The notes beneath the pieces were generated by a model that saw nothing but the letters and a program-made list of their open reading frames with translations, did no database searches and had not been told where the DNA came from. 64,000 bases of DNA from Phallusia mammillata (Eukaryota > Chordata > Ascidiacea > Phlebobranchia > Ascidiidae): NCBI GenBank assembly GCA_003260075.1, contig QLIY01000366.1:1-64000 (forward strand), in the 5' to 3' direction. Shown here in pieces: positions 47,601 to 59,400 of this stretch (position 1 is the stretch's first letter; each line of letters opens with the position of its first letter). A program made the position numbers and the translations under genes.

Positions 47601-47850
47601 GAAGAAATCTTATAACAAGCGCTTGGGAAAGTCCGCTATCAAAAACTTCTTGCAGCAATTTCCGTTGTTGAATTGTAACTTCACTTCGCATTCGGCCAGG
47701 AGGCTTGCTTGTAGGAATGTTATTATTGTTATTGTTGTTGTTTTTGTTATTGTTGTTTTCGTCTGTAGCTGGTTTGTTAGGCATTGTTTCCATCCCAAGA
47801 TTGGGTTGACTGTAATCTAAAGCCCTTTCCCCGTTGAGTTTACATTCCAT
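35708..47850 (-). CDS. HNF1: Hepatocyte nuclear factor 1 (POU-homeodomain transcription factor)
   Basis: Nuclear dimeric transcription factor of endoderm and kidney in vertebrates. Fifteen exons, all phases agreeing: 47850-47390, 46947-45643, 41002-40917, 40502-40389, 40147-40041, 39496-39347, 38993-38913, 38844-38745, 38361-38131, 37579-37479, 37064-36896, 36532-36404, 36196-36090, 35975-35912, 35748-35708; 1081 residues. Residues 56-90 are the dimerisation helix ([18 protein letters not shown]). Exon 2 (154-588) is a long Q/N/S-rich linker absent from vertebrate proteins of 550-630 residues. The POU-specific domain (about 565-655) has [19 protein letters not shown] and [17 protein letters not shown]. 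The atypical homeodomain (about 678-765) starts [12 protein letters not shown], keeps the family loop insertion and ends [16 protein letters not shown]. The Ser/Pro/Thr-rich C-terminus is the expected transactivation region. The ATG follows a splice-acceptor-like tttttcag by two bases. Confidence 0.97.
38496..38700. other. HNF1 intron, nothing further seen
   Basis: Most HNF1 introns are 100-600 bases of AT-rich DNA without features I could support. Confidence 0.4.
39150..39298 (-). mobile_element. tRNA-derived SINE in an HNF1 intron
   Basis: On the minus strand there is an A box tagctcagttggt (39287-39275) and a perfect B box ggttcgaatcc (39248-39238), with a T arm GTGGG...CCCAC. A weak acceptor stem pairs CTGTG with CGCAG. 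The sequence continues past the tRNA part into a tail shared with 25550-25622, so it is a SINE and not a tRNA gene. It lies between exons 6 and 7. Confidence 0.7.
41514..41601. repeat. Run of 88 C in an HNF1 intron
   Basis: The longest C run in the window, in the intron between exons 2 and 3. No duplicated flank is seen. The two plus frames with poly-proline here are artefacts of it. Confidence 0.85.
41700..45640. other. Large HNF1 intron, no nested gene recognised
   Basis: Only chance frames. A GAAT/GAGT microsatellite lies at 45268-45297. I saw no clear enhancer motif cluster. Confidence 0.5.
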
Positions 47851-47851
47851 T

Positions 47852-47870
47852 TCTGAAAAACCTAAAATCT
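47852..47870 (-). promoter_or_regulatory. Splice-acceptor-like site just before the HNF1 start codon
   Basis: The minus strand reads ttttaggtttttcag, then AA and the ATG. It could be the 3' end of a 5' UTR intron or a spliced-leader trans-splice acceptor, both known in tunicates. Confidence 0.5.
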
Positions 47871-47966
47871 TGCGATCTAAGGTTACCTGATAATTTTTAA
47901 CATATTTTGGTCAATAGAATTCGCTGATTTTGCGTTAAGACCCAATACAGCTGTAGTCTTTTATGC

Positions 47967-47977
47967 AAAATGGCGGC
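47967..47977 (+). promoter_or_regulatory. AAAATGGCGGC, YY1-like motif upstream of HNF1
   Basis: It matches the YY1 core AANATGGCGGC and lies about 120 bases upstream of the HNF1 start codon. Only a motif match. Confidence 0.35.
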
Positions 47978-47989
47978 AATTCGAAACTG

Positions 47990-49160
47990 CTAACCGAAAT
48001 TTAATTTTACAGTTGAAACATCATATTTAAGCTATTAAAGACAAAAACAACGTTGTTTTATTTTTCTACAATCATTTTACACAGCTACGTAATGGAATTC
48101 ACTTCGTTACGAACGCGTTAAACTTTCTGATGATCAATACCACAGAAAAATCACAAAAGATGGCATCACACCATACACACACTACTACAGTATAATCTTT
48201 AGATCTTTCTCTACATATGTAATGTGCTTCCTTACAGGTAGCTTTTTCCGCTAAGGTTAAGTTCGTAACACCTTTTGCTGTCTCACTATTACCATAGCCA
48301 AAGTAAGTTAGTTTACACAATTTCATATTCCAGTACAAATTGTTATTAGTTATATCAAATGCACATAGGCTTTGAAACAAACAACATAACTGAATAGACA
48401 CCTCGAACGTTCCGCTGGTACGTATATCAACATTCAACACTTGCTACATTCGAAGGTAATCGCCCGCCAAAGCTGGTGACGCTTTTTCGACGCTTATCAG
48501 TTCCACGCATGCGATTAGCGTCGCGAAAACGGCCTACCTAGGTCCACCAGCAGCACATAGACGGTGCCAGGTGGGACATGTTTGCCAAGGGTACACACAC
48601 CAAACAGCCTGAGCAGAAGAGGCAATAAACAGGTCCCGACACACGACGATATATTGGCCGGTTACAACCTTGTTTGCTGTTGCCTGCTCTTACTGTGAGG
48701 ATTGACTGTGTTGCAGGTATTTATTTGTAAAAGGGTAAAAATGTAAAACTAAACTGCATTTGACATGTTTTTACACCAAAATAATTCTCTTTTAAAAAAT
48801 GAGTTAATGTAAATGAGTATATGCTATGTTTCTAATATTATCATGATTCGCAGTCCAAAACCAAGCTAAAACTTATATTCACTACAATATACTGACAAAC
48901 AATAAAAAGAATTTAAAATGAATATTCTGTTATGTTCAGTAAACACGGATTGTAAGTGGAGCCTTACTACACACAAAATTGCCAACTAAGTAGCATCAAA
49001 ACCGTAGTCATTTTATCAGTTAAATAATCAAATCAATGCATTGCTTTAAAAATTTTCCTTGCGAATTTCAAAAGCTGAATATAGCCTCACTAACAAACGA
49101 CTCCAGCGCCACATATGAGGTATCGTATATTTTCCAGCAAATAATTACATCCTCCGAAAC
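47990..49160. other. Intergenic DNA upstream of HNF1
   Basis: A minus frame of 113 codons (48440-48099) has no recognisable domain or splice sites. Nothing else is supported. Confidence 0.45.
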
Positions 49161-49180
49161 AGAGCGCGAGGTAGGGGCGA

Positions 49181-49224
49181 TGACGTCACACTCGATGACG
49201 TCATGCCGCGAGAGAAAGCACGTG
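49181..49224. promoter_or_regulatory. Two CRE sites and an E-box
   Basis: Perfect palindromes TGACGTCA at 49181-49188 and 49196-49203 are followed by CACGTG at 49219-49224. The cluster lies about 1.3 kb upstream of the HNF1 start and about 1.2 kb beyond the kinase stop. It may be a distal promoter or enhancer element. Confidence 0.5.
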
Positions 49225-49339
49225 ACACGAGGAGTGGTTGGCACAGCAAGAAAAGAAAGAAAAACAAGGCGCTACAAGATCATATACAAACAGACTACAG
49301 ACAGATTGCTCATATTTCAAAAACAAATTATTTCGTGAG

Positions 49340-50160
49340 GAAAAGTGACATGCTCTCGTGCGCCATGTGGCGGTTTCCCATTAACAGATATTATTTGCTC
49401 AATTTGTGAGCTTTTTGCTCTTGGATTTCGTTTTGCAAACACCTTTTTGTGCAGAAGAAAGTGATTGTGAGGTATATCAGGAAAAGTGTACTGATGAAAA
49501 AATCATTAACGTCGCTAATGTAGGATCATTTTAATATTTGTTTGTATTTCAAAAAAATATGTATCCCAGTAGGACGCATTGGTGAAACGTGCAATGAGAA
49601 TATTTGATTGTTAAAGCAAAAGCACCTTGCACAAGATACACTTTGGAGCAATAAAACTGTTTGTTAAACCATTGTGCTATAAAAAGTAAAAAGAATTAAA
49701 CAAAAATCTAAGAGTAAAAGTCTGTGCTGCCAATATCAGCCACTAAATTTGTGCAACATGATTCAGATCATTGTGACATAACTATGTGTGGTAAGTTGCG
49801 CTAAATTGGAAAATAGTTACCACAACCATGCCTATTTAAAATATTTTAAACAAAAAAGAGTTAAACAAAATAATTGCCACAATTTGCCATCAAAACCTGA
49901 TAACTTGTGAGGTCAAAAACGGGTGTTTAGGACATTGCGTTGTAACTTCAACACCGCGTTAGGAGCAATTCATACACAAACTTAACATTTCCGCGGATAA
50001 TAGGGGGAGTGGAATGAATGTTACTTCCCTGAAAAAATACGACGCTAAACAATGACGCAAGATAAAGTCGTCTCATATTCAAACGCACAAAAGGAACAAC
50101 ATCGTAAAATCGAGCACTAAAACGTGCTGAACGTTTGTATGTTTGCAGTTAGTTGAAATT
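49340..50160. other. Intergenic DNA, nothing seen
   Basis: AT-rich, no supported feature. Confidence 0.5.
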
Positions 50161-50169
50161 GTTGAAAGT

Positions 50170-50178
50170 GATTTTATT
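50170..50178 (-). terminator. Polyadenylation signal AATAAA for the kinase gene
   Basis: The minus strand reads taataaaat about 275 bases after the kinase stop codon. Confidence 0.5.
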
Positions 50179-50449
50179 AGTTCCCTGAGTAAGTGTATTG
50201 CTTTTTGTTTTCAATAAACATAGTTCGTGGTACAGAACAAGCCCAGCTGTATTGGTTTGTTAGATTTCGAGTGTTTAATTCAAGAGGCATGACCAGTATC
50301 TTTTGCCAATGTATTCCCTGATTGTATTCTTGCAGGAGCAATATGTTTGAGTGAAAATGTACCGTTAAAAAGTACTTCTTTAAGGAATATGCCTCCAAGC
50401 AACGAGGGTCATATGGCTCTTCATTCCTCCTTGTAACCATGACAACACT

Positions 50450-53400
50450 TCACACTGGTTCCGTGCCTGGGACAAAACCATTTGATCTTGCATCTGGTTC
50501 GCTTTGGACAATAATATTTCCAGCAAAAAACTCTACACCACCATTTGCTAGTGAACCATTTCCAATGCTGGTTTCGGATGTGTGGACCACATCCCCATTT
50601 TGGCCAGAGTGTGCAATACCGCCGTTAGTGGTGACACTGCCGTTTTCTAAACAACCGTTAGGTGGCTCTGTTGTCTGATCGTCCCGACGACCGATGTCGG
50701 CTTCGTATTGTTGAATGTCGAGGTCATCAGATGCATGAATTGATCGTTTCAAGGTCAAGTCTTCTGGGTCGGTGTGTTGGGACAAAGGCTTTGCCAATTT
50801 GGTTTTGAGATCTGTGAAGCTCGGCCGCTGGATAGCGCTCCACTTCCAACAGTCCATCATTATTTCATAGCTACAAAAACATCAGTTTCAAATTATTTAT
50901 TTAAAAAAAAAATAAAAAAAAAACTCAATTTACGGGTGATTATTCAACAAAATCGAAACAAATGTTTTTTTTGCGCAAAATAATTAATTTCACTTACAGA
51001 TATTCGTTGCACGATTCTGGCCTTGGCATCCTGTATCCGCTTTTTAGGGAGTTGAAAATCATTCTGGGGTCCATCGAGGGGTAGGGGGCAGCGCCTAAGG
51101 TCACCATTTCGTACAAAAGGATTCCAAACGACCAACTGTTATAAAAACAAGATTTGTTTAAAAAAACGTTTATAAGTACAGAAATTTTAAGCAACAAAAT
51201 TTTTTTTGCAGTACTTGTAAACTTACACGTCACTGCGCCACGTAATAGGGACTTTCCCGCCCATCATGCGTTCAGGACTGACCCATTTGAACGGCACTCG
51301 TCGCTCGGTGGCGCCCTTGATCATGCCGTATCTGTAAACGTCATTTGCTAATCCGAAATCGGAGATCTTGCATTGTAGATTCTGCGAAAAGGGCGGTTCC
51401 AGTTTTACTCGAATTGTTAAAGGTTAAAAGTCTCATTTGCAAACGCTAAAGCTGTAAATAATTGCCGACAACAAGTAAACAACTGATCACTGAGCTGATG
51501 TTGAGGCTATGATTTCTCAGATACTTCTTTGTTGAAATGTCACCAATAGTAAATAACACAAAGTGAAATAATTTGACCAAAAGAAAAAAAGTGCTGAAGA
51601 CTTGAAGAGCTCACGTGTAGTGAACATATACATTGGAATGTGGGTGTTTCGATAACTTCTATTGCTTGCATCGTAAGTGCAAAGTGAACTATAGCGATTA
51701 TGGAAACGCCTTCATTGACGGTTTTGTTTTTGATCAGGTTACTTTCTAAGACCCTATATCGAGTTTTTTGAGAAATAGCTGTTCTTAATCGTTTGTATGT
51801 GACAATTGTAAAATCTGCAAGCAATTTTTGACATGTTTGCATGGCCGAAGTCACAAGTAAGTTTTATGAAGTTAAAACCAATCCAGGTAATCCCAACCAT
51901 TTTATTTCTACTTCAATGCTGTAGTAACTTATTTCTGCTTTTACTTGATCATTTTCAAATTTAACAAAAATGTAAAATAAAATAAAAATAGAACAGCGGT
52001 CAAAAATAATTCAAAAGTACGTTTTATTTTTCAAGGACTCGTACTGATACTTGCTAGGAAATAAAGCTATAAATATTTGCGTTTTTTAGACATATTTTCG
52101 GGGTAACTCACCTCGTCGACTAGAATGTTTCTCGCCGCTACGTCACCATGTATGATCTTCGAGCTGGAAAGAAACTGGAGCCCGCTCGCCACCTGGTGGC
52201 CAATATTGTACAAACTGTTTTCGGTGAAATCGTAAGCAGCGTCAGCTTCGCGTTTTGCAGGCTGCAAACACATTAACAATAGGGTTTTAGATAAAACGTT
52301 TTGGACAGTATAAATGCTTATTTGTGCAATACAGTATGACAAACAGTTGTTCCTTCGAAATGACGATGAGTTTTGTCAATTTTTGCTTTTAGTTTTAAAA
52401 ACGCACATCGGTTTTATTTTTTTTGCGTCATAAGCACTGGCAATGTTTTAAAAAAACGTTACACACTAAAATGTTAGAGAACTATTTGGTTAACTGATAT
52501 CAATTTGGTCATTTGAACCCGTCATGTACCAATTTCAAATCTTCTGCACGGAATTTCTGCGACTTAATGGTTAAATATTATTCCATTTAATATATACTTT
52601 AGACCGCGACTGCGTTTTTTGGCCAAGTTAGATCAGTATCGGTAAACAAAGAATTCAAAGAATCGAGCTTCAGGCAATTATAGAAACATTTTGAAGGTCA
52701 AATGCGTTTTTTCGCCGAGTTCTGCAAACCGACGCTTTGCACATACAGACCGCAGCGAAACGATGGCAACGCATTTTACTGAGAAGCGAGTGGTGATAGA
52801 ATTCCATGAAAAGGGAGGTGACCGCCTCCGCCGGTGTCAGGAAGAAAATCGAAATATTTACATTTCGGTCCAGAAAACGCGATCAAGCACTTCACTTTCC
52901 GCTTACTGGATTAGCAAGGTATGACGCAGAAAAAATTCATTTTTCTAATCTCTCCATTGCAGCGCTTTTGATGCTTAAAACGCCTTTCCTTTGTTCAACG
53001 ACAAGCGACTTGTTGTAAAGTGGTATTTGTGTCAAAACTAAAGTACAGGCTTTTGTTCTTTTGATGACTGTTCGGGTCAAATCGCTTACGAATTTGTCGA
53101 TTTTACATATCACATGCATTGCTTGCTTTAATTCGCTTGATCTGCAGGTTTTTTCCGCCAATCGGATTACTTGTTGTTGTAGCAACGATCACGTGTTTGG
53201 GAAATTCCCGAGCGCTTGCAAATTCTCAGTCATTTGTATTTGGCTGAACATGAAAGACTGTGTGTTGGTGATCCGTGTTAGATGGCTCCATAAAAGGAGA
53301 ATACAAAAGCCGACAAGTTTTTAATTTTAATCGACTCTTAAGCTCGGACGTTAAATACAACATACTTTACCCATTTTATACCCCCCCCCCAAGGAGAATA

Positions 53401-56400
53401 CAAAAGCCGACAAGTTTTTAATTTTAATCGACTCTTAAACACGCTCGGATGTTAAATACAAGATACTTTACCCATTTTATGTGTTTTTCCTATTTTGCAC
53501 AGATCTTGTATATCGCGTAAAATACATTGTTTAGGAATTCAGCTAAGGTAGACATACACACGTACTGGATCAGCCCTGAAACGCCCCCCCCCCCCAGATC
53601 TTGTATATCGCGTAAAATACATTGTTTAGGAATTCAGCTAAGACATACACACGTACTGGATCAGCCCTGAAACGTCACTGCGGATTAGAGATCACGGCAT
53701 ACTCTTTCATAAATCATATTTGATTCAGTATAACGCCTTCAATAGACCAGGGGTACTATGATTGTTTAGGGATTCTTAGCTTTTTACAATAATACGTGAA
53801 GGCAATGTACGACCTGACCTCAAAAGAGATTTTTTTTTAACTTGAGCTAAACAATGTAATTTAATGTGAATAATTTATGTTAGCCGCCTTTGAAATATCA
53901 AACATCCGTGACACTTACCTCCCTGGCATCCCAGAGAAAATGCAGGAGATCTCCGTACGTCATGTATTCCGTCACAAGCAGGGGTGACATGTTTTCTTCG
54001 TCCGCCCCCATCTGTGAGGTGCAAGCCCCGATCATACCCAACACGTTGTCATGGTGACCGAGCGATATTAGAAGCGCCATCTCGGCAAGAAAGTCGTCAC
54101 GGTAGCAGGTCGCATATGCGCCTGTTGGGAGAGAAAATTACTTTTAGCTTTTCCAAAAAAACTTACACCGGTATGAAATCAGATATGTAACACACTCAAT
54201 TATAATTTATTCTAAAAGAGCGTTCTTCTTTATTCCACCAATTTTATCGCATACAAAAAAAGTATTTTGGATTTTAGTACATTTTCGGATTCTATGTTTA
54301 GAATTTTAAACGTTCAAAGAAGAAAAAAAGTACAGATTTTGAAAAAAAACTGTGACATGGGAAAATCCAATTCAAAATTCCCCTAGTGTTGCCGCAAAGG
54401 GTTGTGTTGATAAAATGGAATCTTTACAAATCGAATATTACAATACTGACCTGTGAGGGATTTCACTGCTACATTTTTTTGTGTTCCGTCTTTGGTCAAA
54501 GTTGCCTTGTGAACAACGCCAAAGTTTCCTCGGCCGATTATATCTGTGAATAAGATGAAAACCGGTTACCAATTTTTCTAAAAGTTTCCTTTAATATACT
54601 GTAGTATATAGGCTTCCTTAAATTTGGTGCAAAGAGTTTCGGCTTAAAACAGGGTAAAATGACATGAAATTATTCCTTAAAAATAACCTTATTTAAAGGC
54701 TGAAACAGGATCACAAATCTTTTTATATGTATGTAGACACAAAAAACACGTATGCAACAACACTATTTACATGTGTTTTCCACTTTAAAGTTTGCGTGAG
54801 TTTTGTTTTGCGATGTAACCATACATTTTCCTAACACTCTTTTCCTTGACAAAGCGCCAATTATTCAATGCACAAACGACTGAACGGCCGGGGCAGCAAT
54901 TACCTCCAGCTTGTGATCATTATCAAAGCAAATTCTTTCGAGAAAAACTGTGGTTTAAGATCGGGCAAACGATTTCATGGACAGAGCTTAAGAACAACAG
55001 CAAGGCAACGATTCTCCTCAGCAAAATGTCGCTTTGAACGGATAAAATCTTTTCCACCTGCTAATCATGCCTAAATCTTTTCTACGGTAATTATGAGCTC
55101 TAGCGAAAGTCATTGTGGCTGCCGACCTAATTCATCAGAAGCAAACTTGAACTATGATGATAAACCTCTAATTTCAGCAAACGCTTTTATAAAAAATAAA
55201 CGCACTCATCAAGAAAAATATAAAGCAGGAACCTGAATGTCTAAAGACTCACTGCAGTTGCCTGGCTTTTTCAATGTGTAAGATAAGTGGTATCTGGTCT
55301 CAACCGATTTTAAGATTTAAAAACTTTTCGCGAGGTTTGTGACCTGTTCGTACTGTATAATAGTTGTTGTATGGATTTTGTTCATAGATAAGCCTTTCTA
55401 CAGAGATACAGAGACCTAATGGCAGAAACAAAAGCTGTTATTTTGTTATATCATAACCTTTCAACCTGAATTTGCCAACCATCGTTAGTCGTTTTATGGA
55501 ATGTAAGAGGGCGAAACACATTTTAAATTTGTAGGTAAAACCGTTTCTTTGTTTAAAACACATAAAAGTAGAAATTCAAAGTGGACTCTACAGGAAAAGT
55601 TTGAAATATATAATCAACACTCTTGTGACAAGGAATTGCCAATGCAGTATAAAAATACTTAATTTAGAGCAGCGCTTTTCAGAATAACTTAAAAAGGTCA
55701 AGTCAAAATTCGAACCCACAAACTTGCGGTTTCATCGTCTCAAACCAAAACAGGTTTATAATAACAGCATTCAAACACAGAAAGGTTGCTATTTCTAAAA
55801 TAATTAAATTGTCAAAATAATTCAAGTTCTGAACAAACTCGTACGAACTTTGAAGCTTGCCGTACAACATATACCCGATTTATTTGCGGCAGATTTTCCA
55901 GACAAAACAAACAATACTTTTGCGTCTTTAATGTGAGTTTGGTATTACTAAGCACCGGTATAGTGCCAGCGGTTAATGATTTCAATACCAATCAATGAAA
56001 AGTCATAATAAATAGAATTGGAAAGCTATTTCTGATTCCTTATGTAGATTTTCATGATACTTCCAGAGCTGGTACAACCCCTACCACAAAATCGTGTCCA
56101 AAGTTGCTGAATCATATAACAATAGAACAAGAAAGCGATATACATATCAAGAGATGTTATGCACGATGTTCTTTGCTTAGTGGAGTTACTGCAATATGCA
56201 TTGAGTGCGTCAAGGTATACAACCCCGTAACATCACGTTTTTTTCCGAGAACATTTCACGAAGATGCAAATAAATGAAGAGGATCGGATTTAAGCATCAC
56301 GTTTGTCCCATTTGACTCCACAGTTTCGGCCGTCTACTTAAAAGATTGCTTAGTGCACATATGTTGATGTGCTCTGATGATATTTCAAAAAAAAATGCCG

Positions 56401-59400
56401 CTGTGTTATTTGAACATCGATGTAAACAATGTGGTTTTTAATATATGCTGACAACAAGACACATATGTCTTAGCTCAGGACTTCCCAAACTGGGGGTCGT
56501 GACCCCGAAAGGGGTCGCTTAATAAACTTGAGGGGTCGCAGAGAGCTGACCCAATTTTGCAGAAGATACTCCATACACTGGCGTAGAGTACTGGGTGCCC
56601 CACACACCCGGCCTTGACCTTTGTATAACGTCACAATGTCATTTTTGTTCAAGTTGCAACATGAAGATGATATGTTGAGTTATAGACTAACGTTTAAGTA
56701 CTGTATGGCGCAATAACTTTCTCTAATAAAAATAGGTAATAAATTTACGAATTTTTGGCAGTGTTTAATGTCCGTTTGCAAAGCACTGCAACGGCCTAAA
56801 CTTGGTCCAAGGTGATAAAAGTGCCAATTTGAAAAACAATGTGACAGAAACTAAAGGCGAAAGCACGTAAGAGGTATCGGGGATAAAGTAGTAGACTCCG
56901 AGTACCGGTAGGATGTTTTTAGTTTTCGCTGGAATAAGTCGTTTCAATAAATACAATAAACGTATTTTTTGCATTGTTTATCATATTATCCGCGAACGGT
57001 CGCGGAAAATTTAAAGAGATTAAAAGGGGTCGCTATCAAAAAAGTTTGGGAAGCCCTGTCTTAGCTGATGCTAGAAGCGGGTTAACGGCCAAACTTTAGC
57101 GGTAAAGTAAATAATATGGTTTATTCTATAAATTTATTCTAACTAACCTTTTTCCTAGCCTTTACAATAGTGCTAAAATCACATGGACTACGAAACAAAG
57201 ACATATAACCGTCTGAAGGTAGGTTGTAGACTGTAAAGACAGCCAACGAGCTTTTTTTTACAAACTATTTGATACCGTTAACCATATTTTTTTGTCTGTG
57301 CAGAATATCTTGCACAACAACTTGACCCCCCCCCCTTTTTTACAAACTATTTGATACCGTTAACCATATTTTTTTGTCTGTGCTCTGCGGAATATCTTGC
57401 ACAACAACTTGGCATGTTTCGTTTGTATGATTGTTAGACTTACACACCCTTTTGCTCCAATTTAAACCAAATCGTACGTCCACTAAAGGGCGCTATTGGT
57501 TTTATGTCAACTACAGTCGTATATGCAAAAAAGTTTTCCGACAGAGTCAAGCGCCGTAAGCAACAAATACATCCTTGGTTCTTGCTTAGTCGGGCAGGTC
57601 ATTTGTCATCAAAGGAATTTTATCGTTCGTTGACGCGTTCGCTATCAGTGAGTTGAATCAAAACTCGAGGTCATAAGTGCAAGTTGGGGGTGTACCGTTG
57701 CCAAAAAGTTGAAAATGTGAAACCCGAGGTGAAATAGATTGATAAAAATGGAATAAAATTCGAAATATTTACACCCGAAAAACTTGAGAAGCGTAATAAA
57801 GCTAGCGATATTTTTATTTAGAAAAAGAAAAATGAAAATTCATTCATTGTGTATGGGGCCATTGATTGCAAACAAAAAGCCAAACCGTCTAAATTGATGG
57901 CCTTGTGATTTTAATGGTGGTTCCAAAAAAATTAAAAACACAATATATGTTTGAAAATATTTCAAACATAAATCGGCTTAAAAACACACCAAGAGTGTAA
58001 TATTCGTACGAACGGCATTGAAAACACTTGTGTAACAGTAAACCGACGAGAGGCCGACCAAACCGGCCCGCGATTGCCAAAAAGGCTTTGGGCGACATCA
58101 TCAGCAAGCGATAAGCATAAGCAACATTGCACTTGCGGTCGCATTGTGACTACACATTTCCACTGTGTGACGTCACAGAGCGATCCGTGACGTCGCCGGC
58201 AAGTGCTCTTTAAGGAGATTACAAGTGAAGACTCGGTCGGTATCAGTTGCGGCCGCACGCGACAGGCGACATGTTTTTTTGCGGTCTGATCAAAGCGACA
58301 CGCCACATAATTCATGGAATGAATAAGTGTGTCATGCTGTTTAGGGAAACACGTTCTGATAGCGTGCGAAAATCTACAGTTTCGAGTCTGTGTTTATGAA
58401 ATGCCCTGAAAGCAAAATGCTTCTGGCCTTTACACGTTCAAAAATGCACAAACTTCACCATGTTTCACACTTTGTAATAAGCTTCATTTCATTTGATCCT
58501 TATGCAAACAATTATTCATTTTTTGCAGTTTAATGCATTTGGTTGTCTTGGTCAGTTAAAACGAGTAAACCAAGTTAAGGGGACCTGATTTTGGCGAAAC
58601 ATTATTTACTTAAAAACACTTACAAATAGTGGCGTTTTTACTAGCGAAAGAAAATACCGCAAACTTGGAGGGACACTATAGAAAAAAAAACTTGAAAGGA
58701 TTTGCGACCAACGATCTGTACTTATAACAACATTAGTTTTGCTTCACAAATTTATACCTCAATTTACACCAAGAGACCATTTCTGCTCATTAGGGTTATA
58801 AACTTAAGGACCCTAAGGCGTAAAAATCACCCGGAATTTGGATGTGTGGTGGGTTTCACTTGTCAGTTATCAAGGCTCATCTATGTGCTAATGCAAGACG
58901 CAGATCTTAACATCAACGACTCAAATAACTGCAAAAGATTTTCAAATGCATTTGCCCGTCAACAAGCTAAGCTTCGGTGCGTAGGTTGCAGTTACTTGTA
59001 TACAACGTTCGGGAATCGAACACTTAAAGTACTATGGGCAGATAGCTAATGCGTTTTCGTGGTTAAAAAGGGGCGTGGCTTAGGAAAAGCGTAAAGTCAC
59101 TACCGCTGTTATGCAAGCATGGAAGTTAGGGTACTTGGGTTTCATAACGAGCATTTAAAGCGAAAAATACCCAAATAAAGACATGTTGGCAACCAAGGTG
59201 TTTCAACTTCTTCGGAAAATATTTTTGGTGTTAATAAGGCATATGTATTAAATTCTATCCGCCATGAAGTTACACAGGGTCAGAAACCATATTTATTAGG
59301 GAAACGTCGTTGGTTGTTCAATTCTTTAGTCATTTGACAGCATTTGAAGATGGCGCTGAGTAGCTGTAGCGTTAAACATCTGTCCACGGTTTGTCCTTTA

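Noticed and set aside
52691..52924. Plus frame of 77 codons with a possible donor at its end, inside a kinase intron
   Set aside because: The peptide MATHFTEKRVVIEFHEKG looks plausible, but there is no second exon or known motif to support a nested gene.
58160..58200. CRE-like TGACGTCA motifs at about 58168, 60057 and 33970
   Set aside because: Single sites in intron or transposon DNA; not listed as regulatory features.
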